Assembly (NCBI RefSeq): GCF_021347895.1
Contig: NC_067116.1
Coordinates: 42,851,628-42,915,627 of the forward strand
Length of the DNA: 64,000 nt
Origin: Acanthochromis polyacanthus
Taxonomy: Eukaryota > Chordata > Actinopteri > Pomacentridae
Direction: 5' to 3'
The position numbers and the translations under genes are program-made. The notes beneath the pieces were generated by a model. It worked only from the letters and a program-made list of their open reading frames with translations. It searched no databases and had not been told where the DNA came from. This document shows, one piece after another, positions 12,301-21,899 of this stretch. Every line of letters starts with the position of its first letter. Position 1 is the stretch's first letter.

Positions 12301-15300
12301 GTCAATAATAATAACTTTATTTATATGTCACTTCCAAATCCAAGTGCTTTACAGAGCAAGCAACAAATAAAATACAATCAAATGATAATGGATAAAAACA
12401 ATGGCTAAGAATTAAAAACAATGGGTAAGAACTCATCAAAACAATATCTAAGAACCCCACTGTTATAATATTCAAACCTGACGATGCTTCAGTACTGGTT
12501 GAGTTTATAGCGAAAATGTTATTAACACAAATAGAACTTTTATTATTCAGCCAAGGAACGCGGTGAAGTTATGTGACGATCGGCATACATTTGTGTGTGA
12601 ATCCATCTGTTTGTCTGTGTGCAACATTACTCAGAAATGGACGAATTTGGATGAATTTTTCAGGGGAAGTCAGAAATTACACAAGGACCACCTGATTCAA
12701 TTTTCACAGTGATGCAGCTTATAGTCTGGATTCAAGGCTTTGTTAAGGATTTCTTATGACGTTTTAGTGACATTTTGGACGACATGGGATGCCACAGAGA
12801 GGCATATCTGCCCATCTTTCTGCCTTGAATAAGTTCAGGCCTTTTATCTATCTATTCTTCCTTTTACCTTGCTACCTGCTCTTGACTAGTCATGTGATGT
12901 TGTAGCGCTTCCCAAATTCCTCAAATTTTGCCCTCCTCAAAAGGCAAACGTAACATGTTGTAAAAACATGCGATGTCGTCCAAAATTGGACAAAAACGTC
13001 ATAGTTTAGTATGTCGTCCAAAATTGGACAAAAAGTCATAGTTTAGTATGTCGTCCAAAATTGGACAAAAAGTCATAGTTTAGTATGTCGTCCAAAATTG
13101 GACAAAAACGTCATAGTTTAGTATGTCGCCCAAAATTGGACAAGAACGTCATAGTTTAGTATGTCGCCCAAAATTGGACAAGAACGTCATATTCAAATTT
13201 TGCCCTCCTCAAAAGGCAAACGTAACATGTTGTAAAAACATGCGATGTCGTCCAAAATTGGACAAAAACGTCATAGTTTAGTATGTCGTCCAAAATTGGA
13301 CAAAAAGTCATAGTTTAGTATGTCGTCCAAAATTGGACAAAAAGTCATAGTTTAGTATGTCGTCCAAAATTGGACAAGAACGTCATAGTTTAGTATGTCG
13401 CCCAAAATTGGACAAGAACGTCATAGTTTAGTATGTCGCCCAAAATTGGACAAGAACGTCATAGTTTAGTATGTCGCCCAAAATTGGACAAAAACGTCAT
13501 AGTTTAGTATGTCGTCCAAAATTGTAAAAAAACGTCATAGTTTAATATGTCGCCCAAAATTGGACAAAAAACGTCATAATTTAGTATGTCGCCCAAAATT
13601 GGACAAAAACGTCATAGTTTAGTATGTCGTCCAAAATTGGACAAAAACGTCATAGTTTAGTATGTCGCCCAAAATTGGACAAAAAGTCATAGTTTAGTAT
13701 GTCGTCCAAAATTGGACAAAAACGTCATAGTTTAGTATGTCGTCCAAAATTGGACAAAAACGTCATAGTTTAGTATGTCGCCCAAAATTGGACAAAAAGT
13801 CATAGTTTAGTATGTCGTCCAAAATTGGACAAAAACGTCATAGTTTAGTATGTCGTCCAAAATTGGACAAAAACGTCATAGTTTAGTATGTCGTCCAAAA
13901 TTGGACAAGAACGTCATAGTTTAGTATGTCGTCCAAAATTGGACAAAAACGTCATAGTTTAGTATGTCGTCCAAAATTGGACAAGAACGTCATAGTTTAG
14001 TATGTCGCCCAAAATTGGACAAAAAGTCATAGTTTAGTATGTCGCCCAAAATTGGACAAAAACGTCATGGTTTAGTATGTCGTCCAAAATTGGACAAGAA
14101 CGTCATAGTTTAGTATGTCGTCCAAAATTGGACAAAAAAGTCATAGTTTAGTATGTCGTCCAAAATTGTAAAAAACGTCATAGTTTAGTATGTCGTCCAA
14201 AATTGGACAAAAAAGTCATAGTTTAGTATGTCGTCCAAAATTGTAAAAAAACGTCATAGTTTAATATGTCGCCCAAAATTGGACAAAAAGTCATAGTTTA
14301 GTATGTCGCCCAAAATTGGACAAAAACGTCATGGTTTAGTATGTCGTCCAAAATTGGACAAGAACGTCATAGTTTAGTATGTCGTCCAAAATTGGACAAA
14401 AAAGTCATAGTTTAGTATGTCGTCCAAAATTGTAAAAAAACGTCATAGTTTAGTATGTCGTCCAAAATTGGACAAAAAAGTCATAGTTTAGTATGTCGTC
14501 CAAAATTGTAAAAAAACGTCATAGTTTAATATGTCGCCCAAAATTGGACAAAAAGTCATAGTTTAGTATGTCGCCCAAAATTGGACAAAAAGTCATAGTT
14601 TAGTATGTCGTCCAAAATTGGACAAAAAGTCATAGTTTAGTATGTCGCCCAAAATTGGACAAAAAGTCATAGTTTAGTATGTCGCCCAAAATTGGACAAA
14701 AAGTCATAGTTTAGTATGTCGTCCAAAATTGGACAAAAACGTCATAGTTTAGTATGTCGCCCAAAATTGGACAAAAACGTCATAGTTTAGTATGTCGCCC
14801 AAAATTGGACAAAAACGTCATAGTTTAGTATGTCGTCCAAAATTGTAAAAAAACGTCATAGTTTAATATGTCGCCCAAAATTGGACAAAAAGTCATAGTT
14901 TAGTATGTCGTCCAAAATTGGACAAAAACGTCATAGTTCAGCATGTCGTCCAAAAATGTCATAGTTCAGTATGTACGTTTGCATCACATTAAACAAATCC
15001 TACATGCACTCTGTCATGCAAAGCCATGCTGTTGCACTGTGTGCTGTTTAAATTCAAGACAAGACGCCACCCGACAAAATAAAATCCATGCAATACTTCC
15101 GTATGTCATCCAAGATTGGACAAAAATGTCACAGAAGAGTGAATGTGAACAGAAACTTGAAGTTCCCTCCAAATTTTTTGCCCTAAGTGTAGGTTTCAGC
15201 CAGTTAGAGGTCACATTCTTCTTTCTATTTATTGCTGATGGATCCCTTTAGGAAAAAACACACACAAACATTAAATACATCATTTTTTCTTTTTTTCAGC

Positions 15301-15396
15301 AACAACAAGAAGCGATACCAACACATTTTGGCAGAGAAAGCAGCACAGGGAGCCGGCAAGAGGAACAGAAGGAAGAGCAAATTCCACAGAAAGTGA
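3119..15396 (+). CDS. dnttip2: dnttip2, deoxynucleotidyltransferase terminal-interacting protein 2 (TdIF2, Fcf2 family), 7 coding exons
   Basis: The family is nucleolar: the Fcf2 domain acts in early 18S pre-rRNA processing with the small-subunit processome, and the vertebrate protein was first found as a partner of terminal transferase. Coding exons are 3119-3193, 4426-6359, 9974-10112, 10332-10427, 10639-10803, 12114-12223 and 15300-15396. All have AG/GT borders and compatible phases, summing to 2616 nt (871 residues plus stop). The N-terminus reads MVATRRGVRV, like human MVVTRSARAK. Residues 26-670 are low-complexity, with basic/Ser clusters then acidic runs. A conserved DGLFMIDTRPG block lies near residue 602. 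Residues about 670-840 are the Fcf2 core (IDPGIRVKQLGGLYISF; RFYKKNDRDGFPKYFQ; DFYHSRIPKKERKRT). The tail is basic. ATG 3119 is chosen because it opens exon 1 at the conserved MV start. The last exon is duplicated at 29218, so either copy could end the transcript. Confidence 0.95.
4426..6359 (+). CDS. dnttip2: dnttip2 exon 2, long acidic/Ser-rich exon
   Basis: This exon holds nearly three quarters of the protein (residues 26-669). It begins after CACAG at 4421-4425 and ends at a GTAAGT donor at 6360, so the in-frame TAA at 6361 is intronic. The first half has repeated R/S-rich clusters (RRSTRSRR, RRSTRRK) each close to an acidic-Ser motif of the type DxESCxS, occurring about four times, like the irregular repeats in the human protein. 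The second half is dominated by Glu/Asp runs, ending in a run of eight or more Asp and then FSSRDSRL. DGLFMIDTRPG near residue 602 is the one strongly conserved stretch. A 203-codon minus-strand open frame over 5280-5891 is only a shadow of this GA-rich sequence. Confidence 0.95.
6722..6985. mobile_element. Hairpin-type MITE in dnttip2 intron 2
   Basis: ACAAAGTAATGTCAATT near 6759 is mirrored by AATGACATTACTTTGTAAG near 6919. The similarity extends outward on both arms (CACAAGTGATT against the complement of AATCTGTTGTC). The whole forms an imperfect fold-back of about 260 bases without coding content, typical of a non-autonomous DNA transposon. The family is not identified and the ends are approximate. 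Confidence 0.55.
7009..7820 (+). mobile_element. TIR element carrying a RecQ-like helicase fragment, copy 1
   Basis: The left end TAGCCTAGCCGCG is the inverted complement of the right end CGCGGCTAGGCTA. Flanks ATAGTAGAG (6995-7003) and ATAGTTGAG (7821-7829) look like a 9-bp target duplication with one change, with a 5-bp local duplication (TAGAG) on the left. The interior includes a helicase-like open frame. Compared with the second copy at 36962, this copy has an extra segment from about 7209 to 7440 that begins again with TAGCCTAG and the first 40 bases of the element. It also repeats the block GGCGCTCTAGGAACTA at 7398 and 7656, so a partial copy is nested or duplicated inside it. Confidence 0.8.
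7441..7665 (+). pseudogene. RecQ-like helicase fragment inside the TIR element
   Basis: The 74-codon frame reads [20 protein letters not shown] and then [20 protein letters not shown]. This is the Q-motif/region 0 plus Walker A (motif I, MPTGxGKSLxYQ) of RecQ-type DEAH helicases. The frame ends about 20 residues after motif I. There is no DEAH box, no later helicase motif and no RQC domain, so it cannot be an active helicase. It looks like a captured gene fragment carried by a transposon. The second copy (about 37186-37380) has a damaged motif I. Confidence 0.75.
8040..8340. repeat. Interspersed repeat of unknown family (copy 1)
   Basis: The stretch around CATTCTTTCTAGTGGCCAGC and TTAATTTAGTAAATTTCAGT is matched in order by 36290-36510 in spata6 intron 8 (ATTCTTCCTAACAGACAGCA; TTAATTTAGTAAATTTTGGT). 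Two diverged copies on the same strand show it is a dispersed repeat. No coding capacity or terminal repeats are seen. Confidence 0.5.
8851..9275. mobile_element. MITE with GGTCCTCG-type terminal inverted repeats (copy 1)
   Basis: The left end GCAGGAGGTCCTCGAGTTAC faces the right end AGAGGACCTCCTGTA. The interior includes TGTAAACAAAGCCGTCTGAT and GGTTGAGGACGTCATAAACA, which reappear at 35829-36183. A TA at the right end suggests a Tc1/mariner- or pogo-like origin, but the TA duplication is not clear on the left. Confidence 0.65.
9318..9386 (+). repeat. LINE/SINE 3' tail with (ATCT)n
   Basis: GTGAATTTCTCTTTGGAGATTAATAAAG followed by (TATC)n is the familiar 3' terminus of a fish non-LTR retroelement and its SINE partners. 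Only the tail is recognisable. A reverse-oriented relative (CCTTGGAGAAATTC) lies near 11470. Confidence 0.6.
9974..12223 (+). CDS. dnttip2: dnttip2 exons 3-6, Fcf2 domain core
   Basis: Four exons (9974-10112, 10332-10427, 10639-10803, 12114-12223) encode residues 670-840. Exon 3 gives SSRIDPGIRVKQLGGLYISF, exon 4 VIGPDFEKKDAVPPYTESK, exon 5 GDSWFNMKAPELTQELKGDL and then RFYKKNDRDGFPKYFQ, and exon 6 DNPVDFYHSRIPKKERKR and EELMADAEFR. These align almost without gaps with the human DNTTIP2 C-terminal half as I recall it. The phases (2, 0, 0, 0, 2) fit without adjustment. Intron 3 has a poly-C run near 10131-10147. Confidence 0.95.
12303..12800. repeat. Two unclassified interspersed repeats in dnttip2 intron 6
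   Basis: AATAATAACTTTATTTATATG with AAGTGCTTTACAGAGCAAG (12305-12360) is a common fish repeat terminus. Around 12545-12790 lies a second block beginning GCCAAGGAACGCGGTGAAGT with GAATCCATCTGTTTGTCTGT, which I recognise as a widespread fish repeat type without a name I can assert. Neither is coding. Confidence 0.45.
12925..14955. repeat. 37/38-bp tandem array in dnttip2 intron 6
   Basis: About fifty head-to-tail copies of a unit containing TATGTCGTCCAAAATTGGAC and then AAAA(C)GTCATAGTTTAG. Unit length toggles between 37 (AAAAAGTCAT) and 38 (AAAAACGTCAT). A C/T variant (GTCGCCC or GTCGTCC) alternates irregularly, and a few units have AATTGTAAAAAA. Each unit contains the short inverted repeat GTCCAA-AA-TTGGAC. 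The array start is itself duplicated: the block from CCTCAAAAGGCAAACGTAAC at about 12934 recurs at 13207. It contains no unique spacers and no coding sequence. Confidence 0.95.
15300..15396 (+). CDS. dnttip2: dnttip2 last coding exon, proximal copy
   Basis: A long pyrimidine tract and CAG precede the first base, which completes the split codon from exon 6 (CA|C, His). The exon encodes NNKKRYQHILAEKAAQGAGK and then a basic tail RNRRKSKFHRK before TGA. This corresponds to the human YNRRKYSEIMAEKAANAAGK end. A second copy at 29218-29314 encodes the same residues, differing by a synonymous AGA/AGG. Confidence 0.93.
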
Positions 15397-15985
15397 AAAT
15401 AATGACTTGACACGACGAACACTGATGACTCTGAGAGGATTCTCATAAATACTAATATTCAGTTTTTCAACAAGATCAGAGCCTGATTTGTATTTTGGAA
15501 GTTAAACATATTTACACAAAGCTTTGCTGGATGCTGCTTGTTCAAGACTCTTCCTTTATAAAGACTGAATGAGTGTGTGAACATCAGGAAGCTGATTGTG
15601 TGAAACAGACGATCAGAGTCGGCGTGATTTAGTAATAAACAGTCATTACTTTGTATAGTAAATATGATGTACATGCTTATATTTACAACTTTAACTTGAC
15701 CTTTTTATTAACTCAAATGAACCTGGAATTTACACTATGAAAATTAAATGGGATCAATTGAACATTGAAATATTTTTGTCTCACACTGTTTGTGTAAAAT
15801 CCAACTGGTCATAATTAAGGCGTCAGGATACAGATGTGTCTGATTAATTAAAAAGAAGATATATTTCCTCTGTCTCTGAGCACAAATGTATGAGAAGAAT
15901 TTCGTTTGATCATTAATTAGATAATTGCTGCACATACAGCCAGAGAGTAACACTTCAGTCAAATAAAAAATGATCAAAAATGCCA
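15397..15985. repeat. 3' flank of dnttip2, copy A of a segmental duplication
   Basis: The sequence after the stop codon is repeated at 29315-29733. The part from GACCTTTTTATTAACTCAAA (15698) onward is also repeated at 26414. Copies differ by only a handful of substitutions and small indels over several hundred bases, so the duplication is recent. This segment should be read as dnttip2 3' UTR plus downstream flank. Confidence 0.9.
15634..15639 (+). terminator. dnttip2: Polyadenylation signal AATAAA, proximal dnttip2 3' end
   Basis: AATAAA sits 238 bases after the stop codon, a normal 3' UTR length. The same signal is kept at the matching place in the distal exon copy (29551). Confidence 0.55.
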
Positions 15986-16198
15986 TACTATACTGTCCAA
16001 TAAAAATGCCATTTTTTCAACGTGTCGTAAAAACATGCCATATGATGAAATGATGTAGAGTTGGCCATGAAAGACGCGATGGAGCAGTTTTCTTGGACAA
16101 AATCATCATGAATTTTGTCCAAAAAAAAAACGCCATACTATACTATGTCGAAAAAAAACTCATTTTTTTAACATGTCGTAAAAACATGCCATATGATG

Positions 16199-16391
16199 AG
16201 GTGCCAGTATAGTTCCACAGGTTAAGTGGGCTAACCATGTATAGGGGCTGGTCCCTAATGCAGTGGCCTGGGTTTGATTCCTGCTTGTGTGGCCCTTTGC
16301 TGCATGTCTTTTCCCTCATTTCCTGTCAATCTTTCTACACTGCACCTATCTAATACAGCAGGAAAAAGGCCAAAACAATAGTAATTTAAAG
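16199..16391 (+). mobile_element. tRNA-derived SINE inside satellite, copy 1 (least altered flanks)
   Basis: An RNA polymerase III A-box-like TAGTTCCACAGG and B-box-like GGTTTGATTCC lie about 50 bases apart, followed by the fish SINE body (TTTGCTGCATGTCTT; TTTCCTGTCAATCTTTCT). The satellite motif AAACATGCCATATGATGA precedes it and recurs immediately after it. This is an 18-bp target-site duplication, so the SINE retroposed into a satellite monomer. Confidence 0.85.
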
Positions 16392-16531
16392 AAACATGCC
16401 ATATGATGAAATAAAGTAGAGCAGCCTGTGAAAACACCAGCGAGCACTTTTCTTTGGGAAAAAAAACATCATGAATTTTGTCCGAAAAAAACGCCAATTT
16501 TTTCAACATGTCGTAAAAATATGAGGTACGA

Positions 16532-16726
16532 TGGTGCGCCTGTATAGCTCAACAGGTTAAGTGGGCTAACCATGTATAGGGACTGGTCCCAAATGCAGTG
16601 CTCTGAGTTCGATTCTTGCTCACGCAGCCCTTTGCTGCATGTCTTCTCCCTCATTTCCTGTCAATCTCTCTATACTGCACCTATCTAACACAGCAGGAAA
16701 AAGGCCAAAACAATAGTAATTTAAAG
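16532..16726 (+). mobile_element. tRNA-derived SINE inside satellite, copy 2
   Basis: Same body, with A box TAGCTCAACAGG. The B box is altered to AGTTCGATTCT. The left satellite flank has changed to ATGAGGTACGATG while the right flank keeps the satellite motif. The position in the monomer is the same as in copy 1, so it arose by satellite amplification, not by a new insertion. Confidence 0.85.
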
Positions 16727-17048
16727 AAACATGCCATATGATGAAATAATGTAGAGCAGCCTGTGAAAACACCAGCGAGATGTTTCCTTTGGAAAAAAAA
16801 TCACCATGAATTTTGTCAAAAAAAATGCCTTACTATACTATGTCGAAAAAAAGTCATTTTTTTTAACATGTCGTAAAAACATGCCATATGATGAAATAAT
16901 GTAAAGTAGGCCGAGAAAAACACTATAGAGCAGTTTTCTTTGGAAAAAAAAACCCATCATGAATTTTGTCCAAAAAAAATGCCTTACTATACTATGTCGA
17001 AAAAAATTTCATTTTTTTTAACATGTCGTAAAAACATGCCGTACGATA

Positions 17049-17241
17049 AGGCTCCCGTATAGCTCAACAGGTTAAGTGTGCTAACCACATATAGGGGCTG
17101 GTCTCAGATGCAGTGGCCTGGGTTTGATTCCCGCTTGTGTGGCCCTTTGCTGCATGTCTTCTCCCTCGTTTCCTGTCAATCTTTCTACACTGCACCTATC
17201 TAATACAGCAGGAAAAAGGCCAAAACAATAGTAATTTAAAG
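17049..17241 (+). mobile_element. tRNA-derived SINE inside satellite, copy 3
   Basis: First copy with the derived left flank CATGCCGTACGATAAGG, which copies 4, 5 and 6 share. A box TAGCTCAACAGG and B box GGTTTGATTCC. Confidence 0.85.
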
Positions 17242-18622
17242 AAACATGCCATATGATGAAATAATGTAGAGTAGGCCGTGAAAACACCAGCAAGCAGTTT
17301 TCTTTGAAAAAAAATCATCATGAATTTTGTCAGAAAAAAACGCCATACTATACTATGTCGAAAAAAAATGCCATTTTTTCAACATGTTGTAAAAACATGC
17401 CATATGATGAAATAATGTAAAGTAGGCTGTGAAAAACACTACAGAGCACTTTTCTTTGGGAAAAAATTCATCATGAATTTTGTCCAAAAAATACGCCATA
17501 CTACGATGTCGAAAAAAATGCCAATTTTTTCAACATGTCGTAAAAACATGCCATATGATGAAATAATGTAAAGTAGTCCAAGAAAAACACTATAGAGCAG
17601 TTTTCTATGGAAAAAAAATCATCATGAATTTTGTCCAAAAAAAACGCCTGACTACTATGTCGAAAATAAAAGTCATTTTTTTAACATGTTGTAAAAACAT
17701 GCCATATGATGAAATAATGTAAAGAAGGCCATGAAAAACACTATAGAGCACTTTTCTTTGGGAAAAAACCATCATGAATTTTGTCCAAAAAAAATGCCAT
17801 ACTATATACTATGTCGAAAAAAAAGTCAGTTTTTAACATGTTGTAAAAACATGCCATATGATGAAATAATGTAAAGTAGGCCGAGATAAACACTCTAGAG
17901 CAGTTTTCTTTGGAAAAACAATCATCATGAATTTTGTTCAAAAAAAAGCCATACTATATTATGTCGAAAAAAGTCATTTTTTTTAACATGTCGTAAAAAC
18001 ATGCCATATGATGAAATAATGTAAAGTAGGCCGTGAAAAACACCATAGAGCACTTTTCTTTGGGAAAAAAAATCATCATGAATTTTGTTCAAAAAAAAGC
18101 CATACTATATTATGTCGAAAAATGTCATTTTTTTAACATGTCGTAAAAACATGCCATATGATGAAATAATGTAAAGTACGCCGTAAAAAACACTATAGAG
18201 CATTTTTCTTTGGAAAAAAAATCATCATGAATTTTGTCCAAAAAAAATGCCATATTATATACTATGTTGAAAAATGCCATTTTTTTAACATGTCGTAAAA
18301 ACATGCCATATGATGAAATAATGTAAAGTAGGCCGTGAAAAACACTATAGAGCACTTTTCTTTGGGAAAAAAAATCATCGTGAATTTTGTCCAAAAAAAA
18401 GCCTTACTATACTATGTCGAAAAAAATGTCATTTTTTTTAACATGTTGTAAAAACATGCCATATGATGAAATAATGTAGAGTAGGCCGAGAAAAACACCA
18501 TAGAGCAGTTTTCTTTGGGAAAAAAATCATCATGAATTTTGTCCAAAAAAAAGCCTTACTATACTATGTCGAAAAAAATGTCATTTTTTTTAACATGTCG
18601 TAAAAACATGCCGTACGATAAG

Positions 18623-18812
18623 GCTCCCGTATAGCTCAACAGGTTAAGTGTGCTAACCATGTATAGGGGCTGGTCTCAGACGCAGCGGCCTGGGTTTGAT
18701 TCCCGCTTGCGTGGCCTTTGCTGCGTGTCTTCTCCTTCATTTCCTGTCAATCTCTCTACACTGCACCGATCTAATACAGCAGGAAAAAGGCCAAAACAAT
18801 AGTACTTTAAAG
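18623..18812 (+). mobile_element. tRNA-derived SINE inside satellite, copy 4
   Basis: Lies 1574 bases after copy 3 with the same GTACGATAAGG flank. It shares CAGACGCAGCGGCC and a one-base-shorter GTGGCCTTTG with copies 5 and 6, marking a higher-order repeat lineage. Confidence 0.85.
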
Positions 18813-20028
18813 AAACATGCCATATGATGAAATAATGTAGAGCAGCCTGTGAAAACACCAGCGAGATGTTTCCTTTGGAAAAAAAATCATCATGAATTTT
18901 GTCCAAAAAAAAAGTCATTTTTTTAACATGTTGTAAAAACATGCCATATGATGAAATAATGTAAAGTACGCCGTAAAAAACACTACAGAGCACTTTTCTT
19001 TGGGAAAAAAAATCATCATGAATTTTGTCCAAAAAAAGCCATACTATAGTGTCGAAAAAAAAAGTCATTTTTTTTAACATGTTGTAAAAACATGCCATAT
19101 GATGAAATAATGTAGAGTAGGCCATGAAAAACACTACAGAGCACTTTTCTTTGGGAAAAAAATCATCATGAATTTTGTCCAAAAGAAATGCCTTACTATA
19201 CTATAAGTGTCGAAAAAAAAAGTCATTTTTTTAACATGTTGTAAAAACATGCCATATGATGAAATAATGTAGAGTAGGCCATGAAAAACACGACAGAGCA
19301 CTTTTCTTTGGGAAAAAAATCATCATGAATTTTGTCCAAAAGAAATGCCTTACTATACTATGCCGAAAAAAAAGTCAGTTTTTTAACATGTTGTAAAAAC
19401 ATGCCATATGATGAAATAATGTAAAGCAGGCCGAGAAAAACACTATAGAGCACTTTTCTTTGGGAAAAAAATCATCATGAATTTTGTCCAAAAAAAAGCC
19501 TTACTATACTATGTCGAAAAAAATGTCATTTTTTTTTAACATGTTGTAAAAACATGCCATATGATGAAATAATGTAAAGCAGGCCGAGAAAAACACCACA
19601 GAGCACTTTTCTTTGGGAAAAAAAATCATCATGAATTTTGTCAAAAAAAAAACGCCTTACTATACTATGTCGAAAAAAATGTCATTTTTTTTAACATGTT
19701 GTAAAAACATGCCATATGATGAAATAATGTAAAGCAGGCCGAGAAAAACACCATAGAGCACTTTTCTTTGGAAAAAAAATCATCATGAATTTTGTCCAAA
19801 AAAAATGCCTTATTATATACTATGTTGAAAAATGCCATTTTTTTAACATGTCGTAAAAACATGCCATATGATGAAATAATGTAAAGTAGGCCGTGAAAAA
19901 CACTATAGAGCACTTTTCTTTGGGAAAAAAAATCATCATGAATTTTGTCCAAAAAAAAGCCTTACTATACTACGTCGAAAAAAATGTCATTTTTTTTAAC
20001 ATGTCGTAAAAACATGCCGTACGATAAG

Positions 20029-20218
20029 GCTCCCGTATAGCTCAACAGGTTAAGTGTGCTAACCACGTATAGGGGCTGGTCTCAGACGCAGCGGCCTGGG
20101 TTTGATTCCCGCTTGCGTGGCCTTTGCTGCGTGTCTTCTCCTTCATTTCCTGTCAATCTCTCTACACTGCACCTATCTAATACAGCAGGAAAAAGGCCAA
20201 AACAATAGTGCTTTAAAG
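20029..20218 (+). mobile_element. tRNA-derived SINE inside satellite, copy 5
   Basis: Lies 1406 bases after copy 4. It is nearly identical to copies 4 and 6, including AGTGCTTTAAAG at the 3' end, which is shared with copy 6. Confidence 0.85.
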
Positions 20219-21708
20219 AAACATGCCATATGATGAAATAATGTAGAGCAGCCTGTGAAAACACCAGCGAGATGTTTCCTTTGGAAAAAAAATCATCATG
20301 AATTTTTTTAACATGTTGTAAAAACATGCCATATGATGAAATAATGTAAAGTACGCCGTAAAAAACACTACAGAGCACTTTTCTTTGGGAAAAAAATCAT
20401 CATGAATTTTGTCCAAAAGAAATGCCTTACTATACTATGCCGAAAAAAATGTCATTTTTTTTAACATGTCGTAAAAACATGCCATATGATGAAATAATGT
20501 AGAGTAGGCCATGAAAAACACTACAGAGCACTTTTCTTTGGGAAAAAAATCATGAATTTTGTCCAAAAGAAATGCCTTACTATACTATGCCGAAAAAAAT
20601 GTCATTTTTTTAACATGTCGTAAAAACATGCCATATGATGAAATAATGTAGAGTCGGCCGTAAAAAACACTATAGAGCATTTTTCTTTGGAAAAAAATCA
20701 TCATGAATTTTGTCCAAAAAAAATGCCTTATTATATACTATGTTGAAAAATGCCATTTTTTTAACATGTCGTAAAAACATGCCATATGATGAAATAATGT
20801 AAAGTAGGCCGTGAAAAACACTATAGAGCACTTTTCTTTGGGAAAAAAAATCATCATGAATTTTGTCCAAAAAAAAGCCTTACTATACTATGTCGAAAAA
20901 AATGTCATTTTTTTTTAACATGTTGTAAAAACATGCCATATGATGAAATAATGTAGAGTAGGCCATGAAAAACACTACAGAGCACTTTTCTTTGGGAAAA
21001 AAATCATCATGAATTTTGTCCAAAAGAAATGCCTTACTATACTATGCCGAAAAAAATGTCATTTTTTTTAACATGTCGTAAAAACATGCCATATGATGAA
21101 ATAATGTAGAGTAGGCCATGAAAAACACTACAGAGCACTTTTCTTTGGGAAAAAAATCATCATGAATTTTGTCCAAAAGAAATGCCTTACTATACTATGC
21201 CGAAAAAAATATCATTTTTTTAACATGTCGTAAAAACATGCCATATGATGAAATAATGTAGAGTAGGCCGTAAAAAACACTATAGAGCATTTTTCTTTGG
21301 AAAAAAAATCATCATGAATTTTGTCCAAAAAAAATGCCTTATTATATACTATGTTGAAAAATGCCATTTTTTTAACATGTCGTAAAAACATGCCATATGA
21401 TGAAATAATGTAAAGTAGGCCGTGAAAAACACCATAGAGCACTTTTCTTTGGGAAAAAAATCATCATGAATTTTGTCCAAAAAAAAGCCTTACTATACTA
21501 TGTCGAAAAAAATGTCATTTTTTTTAACATGTTGTAAAAACATGCCATATGATGAAATAATGTAAAGCAGGCCGAGAAAAACACCACAGAGCACTTTTCT
21601 TTGGGAAAAAAATCATCATGAATTTTGTCCAAAAAAAATGCCTTACTATACTATGTCGAAAAAAATGTCATTTTTTTCAACATGTCGTAAAAACATGCCG
21701 TACGATAA

Positions 21709-21899
21709 GGCTCCCGTATAGCTCAACAGGTTAAGTGTGCTAACCACGTATAGGGGCTGGTCTCAGACGCAGCGGCCTGGGTTCGATTCCCGCTTGCGTG
21801 GCCTTTGCTGCGTGTCTTCTCCTTCATTTCCTGTCAATCTCTCTACACTGCACCTATCTAATACAGCAGGAAAAAGGCCAAAACAATAGTGCTTTAAAG
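21709..21899 (+). mobile_element. tRNA-derived SINE inside satellite, copy 6
   Basis: Lies 1680 bases after copy 5, close to eleven monomers. The B box here is the perfect consensus GGTTCGATTCC. This is the last SINE before the SINE-free part of the array (22-26.4 kb). Confidence 0.85.

Noticed and set aside
12925..14955. CRISPR-like array of short direct repeats
   Set aside because: Repeats are contiguous with no unique spacers, there are no cas genes, and the DNA is an intron of a vertebrate gene.
16560..16640. A tRNA gene at the A-box/B-box sequences
   Set aside because: The box spacing fits, but no cloverleaf with acceptor stem forms and the sequence continues into a SINE body. The same applies to the other SINE heads here and at 35.3 kb.
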